Origin: Artemia franciscana
Taxonomy: Eukaryota > Arthropoda > Branchiopoda > Anostraca > Artemiidae
DNA: 64,000 bases
Assembly: GCF_032884065.1 (NCBI RefSeq)
Contig: NC_088875.1
Span: forward strand, 43,013,291-43,077,290
Direction of reading: 5' to 3'
Shown here: in pieces, positions 58,026-64,000 of the stretch
Position numbering within the stretch: position 1 is the stretch's first letter
Layout: each line of letters starts with the position of its first letter
Translations under genes and position numbers: made by a program
Notes under the pieces: generated by a model
Database searches by the model: none
Told to the model about the DNA's origin: nothing
The model's input: only the letters and a program-made list of their open reading frames with translations

Positions 58026-58763
58026 CTAATTGTTCAGAAGATGGGCCTTGAGGCGTCGTTTCAGCTGAGGCAGACTTTCTGATTCCTTAACTTGCTGTGG
58101 GAATGGATTCCAGACGGACGGTCCCATGTATCTAATGACATGAGCCGACCGTGAAGTATTCCGAAACTCATGAACAAGATTATTTAAATTTCGCGTGTCA
58201 TAATCATGATAGGAAGAACCCAAGCTAAAAAAATCATTAAAAATATCAGGCCCTAAATTATGTAGACACTGATACACTAAAATACCAATCTGCATGTCTC
58301 TGATTTTTCCAACATCCAAAATATCAAACTTCTTATATATAGACACAGTGCTAGCGCTTCCACGATCATAGGAAGCGCTCATAGATCGTGGAAGCGCTAG
58401 CTTTCCTAGAATTATAATTGCCTTATTCTGTTGCACTTGAACTCTCCTGTAATTAGACTGAAAGTTACTAGCCCAGATTAAACAACCATAATTTATATAC
58501 GACGCTATTAAAGTATGGTACAGTGACATTAAAACTTTCAAAGGAAGCACATTTTTTAGACGCCGCAGCATTCCAACTCCCCTTGACACTTTGCAGGAAA
58601 CTAGGTCACTGTGCGCCTTCCAACTCAGTTTGAAGTCAAGAAGAAACCCGAAATGTATGGTAAAGAAAAATTGAATGAGGTATGGATGGTAGATAGAATG
58701 AAAGAGACAAATTTCCTGAGTATTAAAAGGATGGCAAGATTTGTAAGGATTGCAGCGGCACAT
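58026..58763 (-). pseudogene. LINE RT thumb and C-terminal domain, truncated (245 codons open)
   Basis: The frame is still open from the 5' truncation to the stop. The signature segments are LSWKAHSDLVSCKVSRGVGM (thumb), LKVLMSLYHTLIASYINYGC, and a C-terminal GPSVWNPFPQQVKESESLPQ followed by LKRRLKAHL, as in CR1/L2/Jockey-group non-LTR proteins. The palm with YADD is missing. The first 30 or so residues are of uncertain origin. A 17-bp inverted repeat lies inside the ORF (58351-58400), where the encoded segment reads ALPRSMSASYDRGSASTVS. Confidence 0.85.
58351..58400. repeat. Perfect 17-bp inverted repeat within LINE ORF
   Basis: CTAGCGCTTCCACGATC (58351-58367) and its exact inverse (58384-58400) flank a 16-base loop that itself contains GGAAGCGCT. 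A hairpin of this quality inside a coding region is unusual and is likely a local inverted duplication. Confidence 0.9.
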
Positions 58764-59037
58764 CGGGAGTGTTTTCTTTAAATAGTATTAATTTATTTTA
58801 TTTAATTTGTTGTTTATCTTTTTTATGTAAATTTCCCATGGCCCATGGGCTTTTTCTGGAATAAATCAAAATTATGTTAGAAGCTGTTAGAAAATTATTT
58901 GTGCTTTACTCAAAGCATAATACTTTTAAAAAGTCTTCACTTTTCGACTTTAATGAATAAAAATTATTAAAACTTAAAGAAATAGATATCAGAGTAAGTA
59001 TATGAAACTGACAATCCACGCTCCTTTTTTCAGTAAA

Positions 59038-59334
59038 GTACAAATTATGCTCTGGTCTTGAGAAAGCATGGGGGTCATCAGCCCTGCTAATGTTAATTTT
59101 TGCTTGTTTTTATTTTGACTCAGTTATTTATTGAGATATCTGTTCGTTTTGGGTTTCATTTATTGATTGATGATAATTTATTGTAGTTTTATGCTTTGGA
59201 CATTATTTAACTTTATTTCTGCTCATTTTGGTTTACTAGAGCTCTTTATTTTTTTGAAAACTTGTTTTTTGGAATTTTTTTTTAATTAATAATGTTAATA
59301 AATACAATTTCTTGACACTTTCAAGAATGAATAT

Positions 59335-59408
<74 letters not shown>

Positions 59409-59735
59409 TGTCAAGCTACAGTCATTAGTCCTTTTCAGTAATCTTAGTTTTCATGGTATTCTGTTTTTGATGTTATGGTAAATAAAAACACAAAATAAAA
59501 TTGTTTACATTAAAGTACAAATGAGGCTTTGGTTGTCAGAAGGCATAAGAGATCGGTTCTCTTTTTAGCAATGTCTGTTCTTTTTAAATCTAACTGTTGT
59601 TTATTGTAATTTTATTCCTTTTCGGTTTCATTCATTTATTGATATTTATTTATGTTGGTTTCATGCTTTATGCATTATTTGACTTTATTTCTTATTGTGT
59701 TTAGCTTTATATGGCTCTTCGCTTTTTGCTGAACA
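59038..59735 (+). repeat. Diverged direct duplication around a TA microsatellite
   Basis: 59038-59275 and 59510-59735 are collinear (CTCTGGTCTTGAGAAAGCAT versus GCTTTGGTTGTCAGAAGGCAT; ATTTATTGATTGATGATAAT versus ATTTATTGATATTTATTTAT; ATGCTTTGGACATTATTTAA versus ATGCTTTATGCATTATTTGA). The (TA)n tract 59336-59405 lies between them. 890-1030 holds a related segment. Confidence 0.65.
59336..59405 (+). repeat. (TA)n microsatellite, about 35 dinucleotides
   Basis: An unbroken AT tract of about 70 bases between the two diverged direct copies. Confidence 0.93.
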
Positions 59736-60289
59736 ACTTCTTTAAGTGTTGATAGCTAATTTATTATGAAGAGCTGCTTGGATAAAAGTGATAGCATTAA
59801 AATAAGATACGATTTTTGACAAACGTATACTTTTTGGTATCACAGCTATTATTGACGACGTGGTTCGTTCTTTACTAAGTTCTTTCAACGAAAAAGCTTA
59901 AGACTTTTCCTGTGTGTTTTCTCGTACACAGGACTGACCTTAGACCTACAGGACAACATATTTGTGTGGCATACCAAAGAAAAGGTGGGATATACACATA
60001 CACTATTCTACCAGCAAAATGAAAGGCCTGTTCTTAATAAATAAAAATAAAAATTAAATGAATTTCTCGGTTACTAATTTAAGCCTTAAAATTTGGTTAG
60101 ACAATTGCAGCATTTCACCATTAGACCTTATCACCATTGCACCATGTGACTTTCTGCTCCTCGCAAAGATTAAAGTCGGCTTGAAGAAAACATTTTCGAA
60201 AAAAAAAATATTTTGAAGCGAAAGAACAACTGCAGACTCGTTGAATAGAAATTATGAAGCAAATATGTTAAAAAACGCACATTTTAACT

Positions 60290-62000
60290 GTGATTTCAAA
60301 TGTATAAAATTCATTAAATTTGAACATTGTAAATGCTAAAACATTTAGGGAAAATGAGGAAGTACCCCCTAAAAGGTGTTTCAATTTCCTGTGTGCAAAA
60401 CTTGGAATATTGCATTTTTTTACAAAAAATTAATGTTTAGACCTACTTGTTTATTTGTTTGTTATTTCCCCCCAGGATGACTATATTGAAATAGATTAAC
60501 TTAGACTAGTCTATTTCACACAAATAGTTAAAGCATTATGCATCACTCACTAAGAAAGTTCTTTTAAACTGAAAAAGGTTAATTCTATTTTCAACTGAAA
60601 ATTTGTTTAACTGAAAAAAAAAACAACAAAAAACAAATGACCTTGGATTATCAGAAAAGCTTTAATTCCAAAAAAACCTTATATGACATTGGTTCATAAT
60701 TTACAACGCTTGCCCCCAGGCTCTGAGGTGCTTTTCTAACCCAAAAGGCATTTTTATATGATCTCTAGACTTTTTTGAACAAAATCGCTATCTCACAATT
60801 TCTATCAGATGTATTTAGGAGAAAGAGGATGTAAGGTGGGGCTAGTCGCCCTCCTGTCACTTCTGACTCTTAAAAAGAACACTCAGAGTTTCTGATTTCC
60901 AACTGAATGAGCCACATCCGAAGTTTATGTAACTACCCTTTCTATAAACATCTTAAATATTAACTATGAGCAACTAATATAATTTATAGCCCTTGTCCTG
61001 AGGGCCATGCGGAGGGAGGGGGTGTGTGTGTCATCCCTAAGGACATGGTTACCAGACTTTTCAAATATGCTTAACAAAACGTTTATCTTAAAAGTTTGAT
61101 AAGATGTGCTTGGTGAAATTATTAACAAAGGTGAGGGGCTGGTTGCCCCTCCATTCTGAGCATAACTCAAATGTGTAACCTAGAAGTTCCTAACAGAGGA
61201 TGCAAGTATGACGTTTGAAAAGTGGTAGGAGACACAATTTTTTCTTACCATCCTGTAAAATCAAAAACGTATCCAGGATTTTTTTTTCGGGGGTGGGTGG
61301 ACAAAAAACTGGAAAAAAATATAGCGAAAAACTGCTTACATTCGTTTTGTTATGTTTTTAAGAGTCAGAAGAACATTAGGGAGGGGGTTTCAACCCCCTA
61401 CAACATAACTTGCAATTTCCAATCTAACGAGACCCTTTTGATGCTTCTACAACAACTCGTTCTATACGAAGCGCTCTGGTCTACCCCCCCCCTAAAAAAA
61501 GACAAAAAATACTTCATTGTGCCCACATCTTTCTTTACTTTGGCCTATGATCTTTGGACTATTTTTTGAACAACTGGCTATCTCAAAATTAATACATTTC
61601 GGGAAAATACGGGGTATCTGCCCTCCGATCGCTTTGTCTCTCAAAGAGGACACCTGTCCTTTCAATTTCCAATCGAATGAGCCCCTTTTGAAGTTTATAT
61701 GATTACTACACCTATATGAAGTGCCATGGTCTAAAAAACAAAAAAAAATACAAATAAGTAGATAAATAGTACATTGTACCCGCACCTTCCTTTAGTTTGG
61801 CAGCGCTTTTGCGCTGCCTATGATACATAATATACCAGATCACTCTGTATAGAAGAAGTTTTCGTAGAAACTTTGGAGATGGCTCATTCGATTGGAAATT
61901 GAAAGCTCTATTGCTTTTTTAGAGAGTTGAAGTGATTGAAGTGTAGCCACCCCCTCCCTCATCCCTTTCAGCTGTTCCTCCCTCAACAACGATAAGAATT
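60290..62000. repeat. Decayed FB-family-like sequence, several pieces
   Basis: 60340-60500 keeps the plus-sense order of the family body (AGTACCCCCTAAAAGGTG, a CTGTGTGCAAAACTTGGAAT counterpart, TTATTTCCCCCCAGGATGAC). 60830-60960 resembles the minus-sense segment CACTTAAAAAGGGCACTAGA (here CTTAAAAAGAACACTCAGAG and ATTTCCAACTGAATGAGCC). The same minus-sense piece recurs at 61400-61450 and 61630-61700, and in plus sense at 61860-61920. Identity is low, so these are old copies. ORFs at 61222-61785 are fragments of them. Confidence 0.5.
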
Positions 62001-62780
62001 TTCAGATACATTATTACAAAAACATACTTTTCGTCCTATATGTTCTGGAAAAAGGTTATGTTGATATGTTCACCGGCATAGATAAAAGTTTTACGGAACC
62101 AACCCCTCTCTCCACAATTAAATTTTTCCAAAGTACCCTACATCAGTGAAAAATTTGAAAACCATCCTTTAAAATTCTGCTATTAGGCAATTACTTTCTC
62201 GAATTTTACTCGGGGTAAAAGTATACATTTTCTAAGGTTGTTAAATCGAACCAATGAATTTAAAAACTATAGAAGAGGCTGATTTAAATTATTTCCAACA
62301 CAGCAGAATAAGAAGAGTATTAAGTTAAACATAGTAATGAGTTCAAGCTCTTCTCCAAAATCCTTATCCCCCCAATAAAAGATTGAAATAACTAAAATTG
62401 AATTGAAAATGATTTTACCCCATGTAATATTAATTACCCCTTGTAATTGTTACCCCATGTAATTGTAATATTAATTACTCTGTAATATTAATCGTAAAGC
62501 TGTTTAGCCTGAAACTTATGGTCTCAGCAAGAACTGGGACATAAAATTTTGATAACAAGGAATATCAAGAGTAAACATATGCTTTCTGGTCTGAAAATTA
62601 CTCCTCCCAGAACGTAATATATCCTTGTGGAGCCATGAATTGAATTTAGCCCCAGATTTTGACAATGAAGTTTCATGGTTGCAGCAGTAGCAGCAACGTA
62701 GTAAAGAGTGAACCACGGCCCATAGTAACCAAAAGATAAAACACACCTTTTGAAAATAACTTCCTAATAAGTAAAAATCA
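62001..62780. other. Non-coding
   Basis: CACGGCCCATAGTAACC at 62715 belongs to the dispersed motif noted at 28494 and 47602. No gene is seen. Confidence 0.4.
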
Positions 62781-63050
62781 GCATCTGATGGTGGGCGCGT
62801 GGGATTTGGAATCCTTTGTCCGAAGGATCAGGATTCAATTCCGGGTATGGCCAGTTATTTGTTTTGGGATGGGGGTCAGTGACATGACTCTGTAAGCTCA
62901 GCCAGACTCAGTCAGGCTCTAAATGGGTATTCAGAAATCTGGGGAACGTAAGCAGGAAGGGTGTGCGAAAGCACAGGATTACTGGCCTCTAGCCCCCCCC
63001 CCCATTGCACTTCCTGGCTGAAGGTCCTTGAAACGATAATCATTGGACTT
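62781..63050 (+). mobile_element. tRNA-derived SINE, copy 2
   Basis: The head has an A-box-like TGGTGGGCGCGTGGG and a B-box-like GGATTCAATTCCGGG at tRNA spacing. The body aligns with 15893-16145 (GTTTTGGGATGGGGGTCAGTG, GACTCTGTAAGCTCAG, a C-run, CCTGGCTGAAGGTCCTTGAA). There is no long A-tail. Which tRNA it came from is unclear. Confidence 0.6.
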
Positions 63051-64000
63051 TTTGTCTCTTTCTTTAACCTTAAAGTAAAAGTTTATTAAGAAATCTAGTT
63101 ATGGTAATTTCGAAAAAGAGCCTGATACCCCTCACAAATGGCTTCGGATCGAAATAAAAGCGCACCATTGGAATCATGGTCGAAAAGCAATAATGTGTCG
63201 GTTTTTTTGCTTCTTTTTTCTACCAGGGCTAGCCAAAAACACACAAAGGCTAGTATGAAAAACAAAAACATTGATTTAAGAGTCAAAAGTGACTAATTAG
63301 CCTGACAACAACAAACTAATCTATAACGCTTTTCGCAGAATTACACCATCTGTGATATTTGTGGATTTCAGTATACAATTGAAATTATTTTAAAACTTAA
63401 GCATAAAAATAAATATTATTTTAATAACCCTGAAGTCATCGAACAGCAAATAAAAATAAGGTAAAGATTTACCAGGTAGCATCTTATATCTTAACCAGCT
63501 ATAATACCAACAGTGAGTAATATACAATTTTAAATTGTAAGAAGACGCTTTACTATTACTTGAAATGAACAATAAATAATCCAAAATTTGAACTCTCTAA
63601 ACCCGGTTAATTCTTTCTCTACAACGGAAAATTTCAAATGATTAAAAATTAGATTAAAAATGATTAAAAAATGATTAAAAATTAGATGATACATATCTAA
63701 AGCTAGTATATAGTCCTAATAGCATCAAGATGGTTTCGCTTCAGACTTGTCTACAAACTAATCCTGAAATGCTCTTTTCAGAACGAATACACAAAAATGA
63801 GATCCAATCACTGATCTGAGCTCATTGTGCAGAAGTGATAACAAATTAAACAAAACAGAAAAAAGGAAAAAAAGAAACAACCCTAAAATGCTTTATTTTT
63901 TTCAAAAAGTGTCCTTAATCGGTTGGCTTTTACTATACCAAAACTGCTCTTTTTTTAATGTTTTCAGTAAAGCATTAGTTTTCTATAATCATAAAAACAT
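63051..64000. other. Non-coding, AT-rich
   Basis: A short tandem of GATTAAAAAT units lies at ~63639-63685. No gene is recognised. The minus-strand ORFs of 63-64 codons here have no motif. Confidence 0.45.

Larger units (their letters stand above)
57744..58790 (-). mobile_element. 5'-truncated LINE with TACC tail, minus strand
   Basis: On the minus strand the 3' end is TTACCTACCTACCTACCTAC (57744-57763), a microsatellite tail of four units. It is preceded by an A-rich 3' UTR and the RT C-terminal ORF. The 5' edge is near 58790. It shares its 3' region with the fragment at 48936-49430. Confidence 0.85.

Overview
The window is eukaryotic nuclear DNA from an animal, most likely an arthropod. It is AT-rich, has almost no long open reading frames, and is full of transposon remains, simple repeats and foldback structures. 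The one clear host protein gene encodes a single-exon forkhead factor with FoxD-type features. The repeat style (long TA tracts, Helitrons, mosaic foldback repeats) looks crustacean-like, possibly brine-shrimp-like. That last point is an impression and rests on no database search.

Layout: 1-5.2 kb is AT-rich non-coding DNA. 5.24-9.59 kb is a complete hAT transposon with terminal inverted repeats (TIRs), a perfect 8-bp target site duplication (TSD) and a decayed transposase. 10-11 kb holds two small TIR elements (MITEs). 11.8-13.6 kb is the first copy of a large mosaic repeat, called here the FB family, which has a palindromic head and a ~300-bp hairpin tail. 15.4-17.75 kb holds a foldback element, a tRNA-derived SINE and a second FB copy. 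18.4-21.6 kb is a minisatellite and its flanks present twice in inverted orientation, with a TIR element between. 22.4-23.1 kb has an unrecognised 240-codon ORF. 23.7-27.6 kb is a Helitron cluster, including two deleted elements joined 5' end to 5' end. 31.4-33.0 kb is an FB copy, followed by an A65 tract and a ~265-bp tandem repeat. 37.78-38.88 kb is the forkhead gene. 39.9-48.1 kb holds TA microsatellites, two FB copies head to head, and a 1.9-kb foldback. 48.4-57.6 kb holds two more FB copies carrying LINE insertions, a G-rich foldback, a tandem pair of initiator-tRNA-Met-like genes and a MITE with an internal hexamer array. 57.7-64 kb holds a LINE 3' end with reverse transcriptase (RT) C-terminal coding, a duplicated segment around a TA tract, decayed FB relatives and a second SINE.

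There is no operon-like cooperation here. The forkhead gene sits alone in a gene desert shaped by repeats. The candidate undescribed system is the FB family: at least seven copies, both orientations, no recognisable protein, a fixed palindromic head and a long self-complementary tail. Nested LINE insertions give a relative age for one copy.
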